The notes beneath the pieces were generated by a model. It had not been told where the DNA came from. It did no database searches and saw only the letters and a program-made list of their open reading frames with translations. This document shows positions 16,018-25,191 of a stretch of DNA of 64,000 nucleotides, piece after piece (the stretch's first letter is position 1; each line of letters opens with the position of its first letter). The stretch covers positions 6,266 through 70,265 of the forward strand of contig CAYPCW010000006.1 in NCBI GenBank assembly GCA_964409335.1. The letters are read 5' to 3'. Both the position numbers and the translations under genes were made by a program. The DNA is from JABMOW01 sp964409335. GTDB taxonomy: Bacteria; Fidelibacterota; Marinisomatia; SCGC-AAA003-L08; JACNLC01.

Positions 16018-16272
16018 TTATTTTTTGTCCGCTGATTTCCTTTTTGGTGCAGCGGTTTTCTTTTTGGGTGATGGCGCCGTTGATTTTACCGCTGGTTTTT
16101 TTTTAGTCGGTTTTGCTGGTTTAATATCCGCTTTGGGTGATCTTGATCCCGCAGGACTGTCGGATTTTTTCTGACTGTCCGAGGCAAGCGATAAGGATTC
16201 AAGCAACCGCATTTTTAGGCGTTTTCTATTTTTACCATGTTTCTTTTGGGCTAATTTATCTTTTTTATTCAT
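16018..16272 (-). CDS. Small lysine-rich basic protein with histone H1-like tail
   Basis: An 84-residue protein, extremely basic. Residues 1-25 (MNKKDKLAQKKHGKNRKRLK) are a basic helix-like head; residues 38-84 are low-complexity Lys/Pro/Ala/Ser (KPAKPTKKKPAVKSTAPSP and KKKTAAPKRKSADKK), resembling bacterial histone H1-like or other nucleic-acid-binding tails. A good ribosome binding site (GGAG, 6 nt before the ATG) argues that it is real. The function is not known to me; DNA or RNA binding is a guess from composition. Confidence 0.65.
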   Translation of the reverse strand: MNKKDKLAQKKHGKNRKRLKMRLLESLSLASDSQKKSDSPAGSRSPKADIKPAKPTKKKPAVKSTAPSPKKKTAAPKRKSADKK

Positions 16273-16328
16273 TTATTCTCCATATATTTTATTATCTAGC
16301 AACAGCGCTGAAAATTATCCATTTATAC

Positions 16329-16346
16329 CTTATGTATTGACATAAG
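16329..16346. repeat. 7-bp inverted repeat upstream of the small basic protein gene
   Basis: CTTATGT, a 4-nt loop, ACATAAG. It lies about 57 bp upstream of the small gene and could be an operator or part of its leader. It lacks a U-tract. Confidence 0.3.
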
Positions 16347-16463
16347 TCTTTCGGGCCACATGTATTTGTTTCAGATTGGGCGCAACGATGGATACCGGAA
16401 TTCGACGGGTATTCCAATATCCCCGGACTAACATTCTTCTTTTAGCAGATCAGGCTGAATTTG

Positions 16464-19400
16464 CTAATAATCCAGACCGATGGAGAGATACCACATTCGT
16501 TCCGGTCTTCTGTTTGGATGAAACTGCCAGGCGTAATCAAGCTGCCAGGGTAATCCCAGAAAAATAAACCGAGGACCCAGACCATACGTCCAGATAAAGT
16601 CTTTTGGATCTGAATTCCAGCTTTTACCGGTCCACATATCCGGGCGGTGGCCGCTCCACGCCATGCCAAAATCGGTAAAGAAGACACCATTGATCTGCCC
16701 TAAATATTTAATAGACGGAAAATAGTATATTAGAAAGGGTAGTCGAAATTCAAGATTGACAACGATGGCTTTATTTCCGGACCGTTCACTGATTTGGGTT
16801 CCCCTGACAGGGGTTATATATTTCGAAAAGAAGAGCGTCTCTAAATTATTGCCGGTGGTGTCATCAGCGGAATAATATCCGTCTTCCGAAGAAAACAACC
16901 AGGGTACACCGCCGACGCGGAATCTTTCGGCATTTTTCCCTCCGCTATACCCGGCATACATTCGGCTGGCAAAACTGATCCCGTTACCCAACGGAATGTA
17001 ATGTCGTGCGTCCATACTCAGGGTATGGAAAAAGAGTTGATTGTTTCCCCATCTCGGGCTGTCCTGAAAACGGAAATATAACCGGTCCCCGGCAATTGGG
17101 TACATATAACTCCATCTTGTGTTGTCCCAAACCATCCCGATGGTCGGAATTCCCACGGTCATAGAGTTGATGACTTTTTCACGGGTTTCGACCAACCCAT
17201 TGTCGCCGACGGCTACATCATAAAAAATAGATTGCTCTGCATAATTATAGTCGAAACCATATTCCAGCCGTTGAAATCGTGAAAATGGTCTGGATGCGAT
17301 AAATTCTATGGACAACAGCCTCGATCTCAAAACATAAATACCCGGCGGTATGACGACATCGCCCGTATCGTACCAATAATCCAGGCTGGCCAGCCCCAAT
17401 GTTGCACTGTGAGAAAATAAAAAATTAAAGTCCGTTCGTCTGGGGAGATAGCGATACATAAAAAAATAATCAGAATTCCTGACTGATATATTATCCATTT
17501 CGGTACCCAGATAGATCCGATGGTCTCCAAGGATATCACTCCAGAGGAAAAAAGCCATCATTTGGGGGCTATACTGAGTGTTATAATCATAGTATGGCTG
17601 AATGAGATCTAAAGTAAACCGGGTTTTGTATTTGAAGGTGTGAAAAGCCCCGGTGGTATCATGAGTTTCGGTCCTGGTGAGCATAATGTCGGTTTCTTCA
17701 GTGACCGGTTCAGAATCATAATTTGAAAATATGTAATTTTCGTAGGAACGCAGTGACTGGAGCCTGTCATTCCGGTCGTCTTTTAATAACAGATCCGGTC
17801 TGGTCTCATTTCGGATCAATGTCCACTTTGCCGGCGTGATATGGATATTCCGATCCGCCAGTTCCATTGGATTTTCCAGGGTATAAATGTCATATCCGCT
17901 ATCTTCAAATCCGGCAAACACCAGTTGAGTATCATCCCGGCTCCAGGAAATTTGTGAAACCCCGGATAAAAGATTGGTAATGGGTTTTGGCGCTTGGGAT
18001 GAATCCGCTAAAAGATAAACATTATTGATGCCATATTCGTCGGAAATAAATGCGAGCATTTTACCGTCATTTGAAGGGGCGGGATAGGATTCATTAAATG
18101 CAGTTTCGGTGATTCGTTCCATTTGTTTTCCATCGCGGGTGATGGCGTAAATGTCAGAATTTTCCACAGGATATTTTTCCGGGTTTTCGACGGTCATTCC
18201 GGTGACCAGATTCGGCCCCCGGTCAGAGACAAAATATAAGGATTCACCATCTGCAGACCAGGAGACCATGTCATCGGAGAACCAGTCATTGGTCAGATTG
18301 GTGAGTGTCTGAGTATCAATGTCGAAAAGATAAATATCGCTGGTGGCGCCATTATTTCCTATAAAAGCAATTTCACTGTTTTTCGGACTCCATGCTGCTC
18401 GGAAAATTCCTTCCACCGGCAATCTGAATTTTTCTTTTTTTCCGGTGACCACATCAACAATATAAAGGGCGTCAGATTTCCCTGACTTGGCGGCAAATGC
18501 GACTTGTTTCCCGTCAGGCGACCAGGTAATTCCAGGTTTGAGGATGTGTAATTCCTCGAATTCCGAATTTCTTTCTCCCTGAATAATTTTCCGAATAAAT
18601 CGTCCGTCCTCAGCGGCGATAAGATACATTGCCATGGGACCGTCCTTATTGGAGATGATGGCGATTTGTCTCCCATCCGGAGAAATTGCCGGAGCAATAT
18701 TGTAGGTGTTTTCCAGTTTTTTATGATCGGTGAGCTTTCTGGCAATTTCTTTTAATGAGGAACGTCCTTCAATATCAGGCCAGTATTCTTTTTTCAAATA
18801 ATTGTGCCACTGTTCGGTTAATTCTTTTTTATCAATACCGAGAGCGACTTCCATCCCCATATCCACATGGTTCTGACGTCCGATTTGGATGAATATCTCT
18901 GAAATCGCTTCCTCACCCCATTTTTCGGTGATGAATTTCCAAACAGACTGTCCGCCACGATAGGCTAAATACCCGGTTAGCCGGTCAATTTCAGGTAATT
19001 CGCCGCCGTTGATGGCGAGGTCGCGCATCCACATGTCTGAATTCGTATCCCACCCGCTTGAAAGATACTCTGCCAATCCTTCATTCATCCACCCGGGGAT
19101 GGTAAATTTAATTTGACTATTGATCAGTGACTGGAGATTTCCGCCATATATCCGGTCATTAATAAACGCATGCACCAGCTCGTGATGAATCACGCGGCGG
19201 AATTCTTTATTCGATCCGTCAAAGGGAAGTACCACGCGGTTTTTAAAGAGTTCGGTGACGCCGCCAACGCCTTCATACATATAACTTTCAACCACGTTTG
19301 TTTGTTGAAAGTCATTATGAGAATTGTAAATAATGATGGAAACTCTGTGATTCAGTTCACCCAGCATCCGGGAGCTGATATCATCGTGTGCTTTTTCCGC

Positions 19401-19577
19401 TTCACTGGCGACCAATTCTGCATGAGATAATCCGGGGTCATAGTAGTAAATGTCAAAATGGGGAGATTTAATATAATTCCAGGTAATGTCATCATATTGC
19501 ACAATATTTTGGCCAAATTGCGAAAAGACAATCCCAATAATTGTGGTGAAAAGAACAATATTCAGTTTTAATTTCAT
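16464..19577 (-). CDS. Secreted metallopeptidase / TolB-type propeller / Omp85-like barrel fusion protein
   Basis: A 1037-residue outer-membrane protein with three parts. After a signal peptide (1-19) comes a gluzincin-type peptidase domain with HHELVHAFIN (His132, Glu133, His136) and a downstream glutamate in GWMNEGLAEYLS (Glu166), the usual zinc ligands. Residues about 290-580 form a TolB-like propeller with repeats such as APAISPDGRQIAIISNKDG, ITWSPDGKQVAFAAKSGKS, YPAPSNDGKMLAFISDEYG. Residues about 690-1037 resemble the D15/Omp85 surface-antigen barrel, ending RMWYLSIGLDY with a terminal aromatic residue. It may present or degrade proteins at the outer membrane; the substrate is unknown. 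The gene stands alone with a 190-nt gap to the next. Confidence 0.85.
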   Translation of the reverse strand: MKLKLNIVLFTTIIGIVFSQFGQNIVQYDDITWNYIKSPHFDIYYYDPGLSHAELVASEAEKAHDDISSRMLGELNHRVSIIIYNSHNDFQQTNVVESYMYEGVGGVTELFKNRVVLPFDGSNKEFRRVIHHELVHAFINDRIYGGNLQSLINSQIKFTIPGWMNEGLAEYLSSGWDTNSDMWMRDLAINGGELPEIDRLTGYLAYRGGQSVWKFITEKWGEEAISEIFIQIGRQNHVDMGMEVALGIDKKELTEQWHNYLKKEYWPDIEGRSSLKEIARKLTDHKKLENTYNIAPAISPDGRQIAIISNKDGPMAMYLIAAEDGRFIRKIIQGERNSEFEELHILKPGITWSPDGKQVAFAAKSGKSDALYIVDVVTGKKEKFRLPVEGIFRAAWSPKNSEIAFIGNNGATSDIYLFDIDTQTLTNLTNDWFSDDMVSWSADGESLYFVSDRGPNLVTGMTVENPEKYPVENSDIYAITRDGKQMERITETAFNESYPAPSNDGKMLAFISDEYGINNVYLLADSSQAPKPITNLLSGVSQISWSRDDTQLVFAGFEDSGYDIYTLENPMELADRNIHITPAKWTLIRNETRPDLLLKDDRNDRLQSLRSYENYIFSNYDSEPVTEETDIMLTRTETHDTTGAFHTFKYKTRFTLDLIQPYYDYNTQYSPQMMAFFLWSDILGDHRIYLGTEMDNISVRNSDYFFMYRYLPRRTDFNFLFSHSATLGLASLDYWYDTGDVVIPPGIYVLRSRLLSIEFIASRPFSRFQRLEYGFDYNYAEQSIFYDVAVGDNGLVETREKVINSMTVGIPTIGMVWDNTRWSYMYPIAGDRLYFRFQDSPRWGNNQLFFHTLSMDARHYIPLGNGISFASRMYAGYSGGKNAERFRVGGVPWLFSSEDGYYSADDTTGNNLETLFFSKYITPVRGTQISERSGNKAIVVNLEFRLPFLIYYFPSIKYLGQINGVFFTDFGMAWSGHRPDMWTGKSWNSDPKDFIWTYGLGPRFIFLGLPWQLDYAWQFHPNRRPERMWYLSIGLDY

Positions 19578-19774
19578 AATGTAATTTAATAAACGGTGAC
19601 GGATTTGACCTTATACCTTTGGATGGGTTAAAATGTTTCTTGCGGGTTTTTTCTCCGGAAGCAATCCGCAATACCGGTAACTCCGAAACATATCCTTTCC
19701 GGTTATGATACAATCAGGCTCATGCGGTCTAAAGATTATGAGCTTACCAGATGAATTGACTAATTTAAGCCCGC
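19578..19774. other. Divergent intergenic region
   Basis: About 200 bases between the minus-strand peptidase fusion gene and the plus-strand phosphatase gene. It must hold two outward promoters; I see no distinctive operator. Confidence 0.4.
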
Positions 19775-20533
19775 ATGAAACTGCCTGTATATTTTATATC
19801 CGATAACCATTTCATGATGGATTTTGGTTCACGGGAAAAATCCCGCCGCCGCCTTATGTTTGACTTGTTTAAAGTCATTCGTTCAACCGGAGGAACACTC
19901 ATCATCGGGGGTGATTTTTTTGACTTCTGGTTCGATTATCGCCATGTTGTACCCAAGTACTATACCGATATTATATGCAACCTCTGGCTATTATCTTCTA
20001 CAGGGATCGAAATTCACATCCTTGCCGGCAACCATGACTATTGGGATTTTGGGTATCTTTCCGACCAGACCGGATGTGTATTTCATGCGGATGATTTTAT
20101 GTTTAATCTTGATGATCAGGCCATAATTATTACCCATGGCGACGGATTGCTTTCCTGGGACAGGGGATACCGGTTGATGAAAAAGATCATCCGTCATCGT
20201 TGGTGTATAGCTTTGTTTCGGTTTCTCCATGCAGACTGGGGATGTTCTCTGGCGAAGTTTGTGTCGAATACGAGTAACCGTTACACTCATGCGAACGATG
20301 AAGGACATCGCATTCGAAGTGAGATTACCCAATATGCAAAGCAAAATTGGACTGATCATTATCAGGTTATTCTCGTCGGACACTATCACCAAACCGGGAT
20401 TCAGGATGAGGGGAACAGCAAATTAATCTGGCTTGGGGACTGGTTACAGCAATTCACGGTGACGATCTACGACGCATCAGGGTGGCATCAAACCTCATGG
20501 CAGGAGCAAATTCAAAATAAAAAACAGGAATAA
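19775..20533 (+). CDS. UDP-2,3-diacylglucosamine pyrophosphatase-like metallophosphatase (LpxH-like)
   Basis: A 252-residue calcineurin-like phosphoesterase. The five metal motifs are present in order: SDNHF (a D-x-H), GGDFFDFWFDY, AGNHDYWDFGYL, THGDGLLSWDRGYR and GHYHQTG. LpxH hydrolyses UDP-diacylglucosamine to lipid X at the inner membrane in lipid A synthesis, and the FDFWFDYRHVVP string is typical of it. An LPS-making didermal host fits. No other lpx gene is in the window, so a related phosphatase role remains possible. The next gene starts 2 nt after its stop, with its ribosome binding site inside this gene. Confidence 0.82.
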   Translation: MKLPVYFISDNHFMMDFGSREKSRRRLMFDLFKVIRSTGGTLIIGGDFFDFWFDYRHVVPKYYTDIICNLWLLSSTGIEIHILAGNHDYWDFGYLSDQTGCVFHADDFMFNLDDQAIIITHGDGLLSWDRGYRLMKKIIRHRWCIALFRFLHADWGCSLAKFVSNTSNRYTHANDEGHRIRSEITQYAKQNWTDHYQVILVGHYHQTGIQDEGNSKLIWLGDWLQQFTVTIYDASGWHQTSWQEQIQNKKQE

Positions 20534-20535
20534 AA

Positions 20536-21432
20536 TTGATCAAACACATTATATTTTTTATTGTTATAAATTTGTTTACGACGCTTCGCGCAGGTGAAGG
20601 CATTCAGCCTTATATTTTGAGTGGCGAAAGCGGGAAGTCAGTATCCGCTACGTCGTCTCAACTGGTTCAGTCTTTTTTTTTCTCAGAAGATCAGTTTGAG
20701 ATCATCGGTCAATATTCTCCCCAAAACGACCCTGATAAAAAAGTGCTGGTCGTGACCAATCCCACTTTGCGGGGAATTTTAAACAGATGCAAACCCACGG
20801 CAGGGTATCTGGGCGGTATTCGGATCGGCATCACACGACAGGGAGAACTGACATATGTTTCGTACCAAAACCCTGAATTCTGGGCTATCGCTTACTTGCA
20901 GAATGAGTATGACCGGGAGAGACAAGTGATCACTCAATTTAGTCATGAACTTAAAAGATCCCTACCCACACTTCGAATGCACATTGACCTGCCATTCGGG
21001 TCCGATCAAAATTTTACCGAAGAAAATATTCGCCAGTACCGGTACAATTTTCGAGCCCCCTATTTTCAGAATGCAATCAAAGTCGGAACATTTGATCATT
21101 TCGCAGAAGCTGTGTCTTCAATAGAAAAAAATATTGAAATTTCCCCATCTCTTACAGAAGTATTTTCTGTCACGATCATTCACGGACATGTTCGGCTATT
21201 GGGTGTGCAGCTCCCGGAAGAAGCAGATATTCTTCTTCATTTAGACACCGGTGACCGTAATCATACCGCCGCTTTGCCCTACGAGCTGCTTGTCATTGAT
21301 CAGGAGGTGTTTATTCTGGATCCGAAGTACCGTCTTGCCCTTGGATTTCCCGATTTGAATTCAAAAATGTTTTCTAAAGTGAAATCTATGGGTAAAAAGA
21401 TTGAGTCGGATATAAAAATGCTGATGAATTAG
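20536..21432 (+). CDS. Secreted protein of unknown function
   Basis: A 298-residue protein beginning at TTG 20536, with AGGA 6-7 nt upstream inside the end of the LpxH-like gene. A signal peptide is clear (IIFFIVINLFTTLRAGEG, cleavage near residue 20). The mature protein has no motif I recognise; it is mixed alpha/beta with one tract GTFDHFAEAVSSIEKNI and a Lys-rich C-terminus. The tight coupling to the phosphatase gene suggests an envelope role. It could belong to a lineage-specific family. Confidence 0.75.
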   Translation: MIKHIIFFIVINLFTTLRAGEGIQPYILSGESGKSVSATSSQLVQSFFFSEDQFEIIGQYSPQNDPDKKVLVVTNPTLRGILNRCKPTAGYLGGIRIGITRQGELTYVSYQNPEFWAIAYLQNEYDRERQVITQFSHELKRSLPTLRMHIDLPFGSDQNFTEENIRQYRYNFRAPYFQNAIKVGTFDHFAEAVSSIEKNIEISPSLTEVFSVTIIHGHVRLLGVQLPEEADILLHLDTGDRNHTAALPYELLVIDQEVFILDPKYRLALGFPDLNSKMFSKVKSMGKKIESDIKMLMN

Positions 21433-21491
21433 GGAAGGAAGGATCACCCCCAAGGGTCTGTCGGGGATGAGGAAAGGGGGTTGCCTGATGA

Positions 21492-21857
21492 TCAGGTTTT
21501 GTTCAGAGTTTGCTGCAGTTGATCCAGTTTAAAGGGTTTACCCAAATAGTCCGTAAATCCATTATCACTGAAATATCGTTCCAGTTCACGGTAGGAATAT
21601 GCCGTAACCGCAATGATAGGGATGTTCCTGAAGCGCTCCTGTGTACGTAATTCTTCCATCAGCGTAATACCGGAAATACCATAGCCCAAATTGATATCCA
21701 GCAACAGAAAATCAACAACATGTGTTTCTACGAGTTGAAGCGCTTCTTCTCCGGTTTCAGCCTGAATGGAATCGATATTCAATTTTCTTAACATAATGTT
21801 GATTAAACTCATATTGAGTGGATTGTCTTCGACGATTAACGCTTTCTTATTGTTCAT
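21492..21857 (-). CDS. Single-domain response regulator (CheY-like receiver)
   Basis: A 121-residue receiver domain with no output domain. The acidic pocket is IVEDN, the phosphoacceptor is Asp54 in LLLDINLG, the Thr position is VTAYS and the Lys is in LGKPFKLDQ. It begins 23 nt after the kinase gene and is surely its partner or part of a relay. With no DNA-binding domain it would act by protein contact or as a phosphate shuttle. Confidence 0.93.
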   Translation of the reverse strand: MNNKKALIVEDNPLNMSLINIMLRKLNIDSIQAETGEEALQLVETHVVDFLLLDINLGYGISGITLMEELRTQERFRNIPIIAVTAYSYRELERYFSDNGFTDYLGKPFKLDQLQQTLNKT

Positions 21858-21880
21858 TCCTTCCGTTACCTTAAATTAAG

Positions 21881-24800
21881 TTAATCTGTTTTGAGCTTTG
21901 GAAGTTGCAAGTAAAATATATTTCCATGAGGTTCATTTGGCCTGACCCCGACTTTACCCCCCTGATTTTCTCCTATTCTTTTCACGATAGACAGCCCCAG
22001 CCCGCGACCCTTTTTAATTCCGGTACCCAACTGAATACCCCGTTTAAACACAGTGAGATAATCTTTCTCAGGAATTGTACCCCCGAAATCTTTGACATTA
22101 ATAGTGATGTGTTCGTTATCCACAACCGATTCTAAAATTATCTTTTCCCCATGAGAGGCATACTTTATCGCATTACTGATGTAATTTTTGAATATTTCAG
22201 AAATAATCGGATTACCCTCAATCAGAATTTGATCATCCAACTGAAATTCAATCTGCATCCCGGATTCTTTCAATTGCGGTTCGAAATCAACAACCACACC
22301 TTTAAGTATATCTATCAGGTCTATCTCGATGGTTTCCACCTTTTCACCGATGACCATTTTTGATAAAGTCGTTGCATTGTCGATCACTTTTAACAGGCTA
22401 GTGCTACTGTCTTTGATAATCCGGGCAAACTCGTTATTCGGATTGTCCGTGATCATCATTTGAGAAAGACCCGAAAGAACACCCGCGGGGTTTTTCAGAT
22501 CATGACTGACCACATCCAGTAAGAGTTCCTTCATTGCGTTGGATTCCAAAAGTGCCTGCGATGTTTTTTTGTACCGCTGCTCCGACTCACGCAATTTCTG
22601 TTCCTTCGCGATTTTGTCGATGGAAATCGCAATTTGTTCGGACATAAACGTCAGCATATCCAAATCAGATTTACTATAAATGTTTCTGTCTGTGTAGCTC
22701 TGAAGGACGATTACACCAACTACCTTACCATCAGTTATTAACGGACTACCCATCCATACACTTGAAGGGGTTCCCAGCAATTCAATTTTTCCCATCCTTT
22801 TAAGGTCATAAATTCCGTCAATATACACGAACAGCGGTTTTTTAGTATGGATCACATACTCGGAAAGACCTCTCCCCAATCTTTGGGGTTTCGGAGGGGG
22901 GTCAACCTTGTCCACGAAATAAGGAAAGGAAAGCAAGTTTTTTTTGTCGTCATATAATGCGATGTAAAAGTTGCTCGTGTCCATGAGAGTGGTAAGTTGA
23001 TCATGAATTTTGAGAAACAACTCATCAAGCACTTTGGCTCTGCTGACAGCCTGGGATATCGCCAACAATACTTTTTCGGCTGTGGTAATGTGTTTGAATT
23101 CGGTGATGTCCCTGACGGTGGCAATTAAATAGACTTCATCTGAAAATTCGATTTTTTTAAGATTCACATCTGCATCAAAGGGTGTGCCATCCGCATGAGT
23201 ATGTTTCCATTCAAAGGAAATTTGCTTTCCTGCAAGCGCTTCTTGTATTTTAGCCAACGCTGCTGATTTTGAATCGATACCATTCGGTTGAAACGGCGGG
23301 GAAAATTTGTATGGCGTGGAATTAATAATTTCTTCCCGGGTACAATTAAAAATATCCAACGTCCGTTTATTACAGTCGATGAATCTGTCTTCTTTTAAAA
23401 TCAGGATTGAATTGATTGAGGAGTCAAACAATGTCTGGTATTTCTTATAATTATTATCGACATCTTTCTCCATGGCGGTACGCTCGGTAAGGTCTCTGAT
23501 AAAAATCTGAACAGTCTGTTTTCCTAAATATTCCACAGTGCCTATAGACACTTCAACAGGAATTATCTTACCGCTAAAATCAATCAATTTTCCGCTTTCG
23601 AAGGGAATCTTACCCCCCTGGCGAAGAATTAAATCCTGACCCTCCTTTATTTTGGAAAGATATTCGGGATGTAGAAATTTTCGTAAGGGTTGATGAATGA
23701 TATCCTTAACTGTTTTTGCACCGACGAGCTGTCTGAATGCGTTGTTCGCAAATAGAATGCTTTCCCGATCACAAACGATTACACCGTCCTGAATATTTTC
23801 GAATAATGCCCGGGCCTGGTTTTCCTGATTTTGCATGACAAGGTAGGCTGTTTTCATACCTGTAATATCTTCCAGTAAATGAAGGACGGATAAGGAATCT
23901 TCCCACTCCAGTTCCAAACAGTTAATCCACACCCAAATTTCTGATGAATCCTTTTTAATGAATCGGAATTCCTGATTTCCGGTACTGTGTGGGTTATTTT
24001 TAATTTCGGAATACAGGAATGAGAGACGTTCTACATCTTCAGAATGAATATGATCAGACAACTGTCCCTGAACAAACTCACTTTCATTAAATCCGGAGAT
24101 TTTTTCCGCTTTTGAATTTGCGTAAACGATCTGATCATTTTTTTGTATGACAACACCGACATCCATTTCTTCTACTAAGTGCCGGTATATGTATTGTGCT
24201 GTTATTGCTTGATCCCTTCGGATGAATATCAGGCGGAGAAACAGGGCAAGTACAAAGGATATAATAATCCCGGTGATCAGAAATACGACGGTCCGCCTGG
24301 ACGGATATGCTTTGTAGAAATGGGGATCTAAAGTCACATAAACAGTCCAAAAACGGTCAAACGCAAAAACGGTGTTGCTTCCCAATATTTCCATCGCAAA
24401 ACTATCATCTGCATTTGAACTGCGGTAAACTTCCTGGTCATTGTCGTCAATGTAGAATACAAAGTTACCGATGTCTTTGGCGGTAACACAATATTCCATA
24501 ATGTGCATGACCTTGAAAACCCCATTAATAAATCCCACAGGTTTATCATTGATCACAACGGGAAGGTAAGACGCGTAACCCATTCCGCCCTGAAAGAGAT
24601 GAATCGGAGGTGTGACCTGAAACGTTAGGGTTTTCTTCGCTTTTTTAAAAGCAGCAACTACCGGGGAGTCGGGGTGAGATAACAAGGATTTACCTAAGGC
24701 TTCCTCATTCCCTTCCACAGGGTTCACCCAGATAATGGTGCCGGCGGTATCCACAAAATTGACCGCCTGAAATCCGCCAAAATCCGCAAGCACATCATTT

Positions 24801-25075
24801 ACCATTATGGCATATTCGCTTTGGGTGCGGTGATCGGTTTTTTCCCACTCCCGTTTAAGATGTTTCAAACTGGAAACGTGGTGTGAAAATACGTCCTGAA
24901 TACGGTACGAAATTTGTTCGGAGATTACTTTTGAGATTGATTTATGATCGTCTAATACCGTTTTTTCAAAGTACCACCATATTACGATTATGGCAAGCGA
25001 CAAAATAAAGTAAAACGTTAACGGAAATACTAAATTTCTTTTTTCTGATATTACTTTATCTGGGATGTTTATCAT
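21881..25075 (-). CDS. Membrane sensor histidine kinase with multiple PAS and a GAF domain
   Basis: A 1064-residue kinase. Two membrane segments (about 17-37 and 263-286) flank a periplasmic sensor of about 225 residues, CHASE/dCache-like in position. Then come three PAS domains (about 295-410, 420-535, 545-655; each with the LF..I..GVI or similar start and DIT/DLTER ends), a GAF domain (about 665-815; LDELFLKIHDQLTTLMDTSNFYIALYDD), a HisKA domain with His858 in DVVSHDLKNPAGVLSG, and a HATPase domain with NYISNAIKYA, KDFGGTIP and GRGLGLSIVKRIGE. The usual DxGxG loop reads DFGGT, slightly degenerate. It is co-transcribed with the receiver gene. The signal is unknown. Confidence 0.9.
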   Translation of the reverse strand: MINIPDKVISEKRNLVFPLTFYFILSLAIIVIWWYFEKTVLDDHKSISKVISEQISYRIQDVFSHHVSSLKHLKREWEKTDHRTQSEYAIMVNDVLADFGGFQAVNFVDTAGTIIWVNPVEGNEEALGKSLLSHPDSPVVAAFKKAKKTLTFQVTPPIHLFQGGMGYASYLPVVINDKPVGFINGVFKVMHIMEYCVTAKDIGNFVFYIDDNDQEVYRSSNADDSFAMEILGSNTVFAFDRFWTVYVTLDPHFYKAYPSRRTVVFLITGIIISFVLALFLRLIFIRRDQAITAQYIYRHLVEEMDVGVVIQKNDQIVYANSKAEKISGFNESEFVQGQLSDHIHSEDVERLSFLYSEIKNNPHSTGNQEFRFIKKDSSEIWVWINCLELEWEDSLSVLHLLEDITGMKTAYLVMQNQENQARALFENIQDGVIVCDRESILFANNAFRQLVGAKTVKDIIHQPLRKFLHPEYLSKIKEGQDLILRQGGKIPFESGKLIDFSGKIIPVEVSIGTVEYLGKQTVQIFIRDLTERTAMEKDVDNNYKKYQTLFDSSINSILILKEDRFIDCNKRTLDIFNCTREEIINSTPYKFSPPFQPNGIDSKSAALAKIQEALAGKQISFEWKHTHADGTPFDADVNLKKIEFSDEVYLIATVRDITEFKHITTAEKVLLAISQAVSRAKVLDELFLKIHDQLTTLMDTSNFYIALYDDKKNLLSFPYFVDKVDPPPKPQRLGRGLSEYVIHTKKPLFVYIDGIYDLKRMGKIELLGTPSSVWMGSPLITDGKVVGVIVLQSYTDRNIYSKSDLDMLTFMSEQIAISIDKIAKEQKLRESEQRYKKTSQALLESNAMKELLLDVVSHDLKNPAGVLSGLSQMMITDNPNNEFARIIKDSSTSLLKVIDNATTLSKMVIGEKVETIEIDLIDILKGVVVDFEPQLKESGMQIEFQLDDQILIEGNPIISEIFKNYISNAIKYASHGEKIILESVVDNEHITINVKDFGGTIPEKDYLTVFKRGIQLGTGIKKGRGLGLSIVKRIGENQGGKVGVRPNEPHGNIFYLQLPKLKTD

Positions 25076-25191
25076 TTATAATGAATCATAAAAAATTATT
25101 AAATGTTAAGACGCACACAGGCATAAACGTATTTTATATATCACCGTTCGGGTAAAATGCCAGTAAATTTGAACCATACAATAAGAATTTA

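Noticed and set aside
16337..16370. TTGACA on the plus strand as a promoter for a frame at 16376
   Set aside because: No suitable -10 at the right distance and the frame is a shadow of the minus-strand peptidase fusion gene.
21492..25075. Receiver-kinase pair as the PhoBR partner of the pst operon
   Set aside because: The receiver has no DNA-binding domain and the kinase is a PAS/GAF type; the true phoBR pair lies at 61682-64000.
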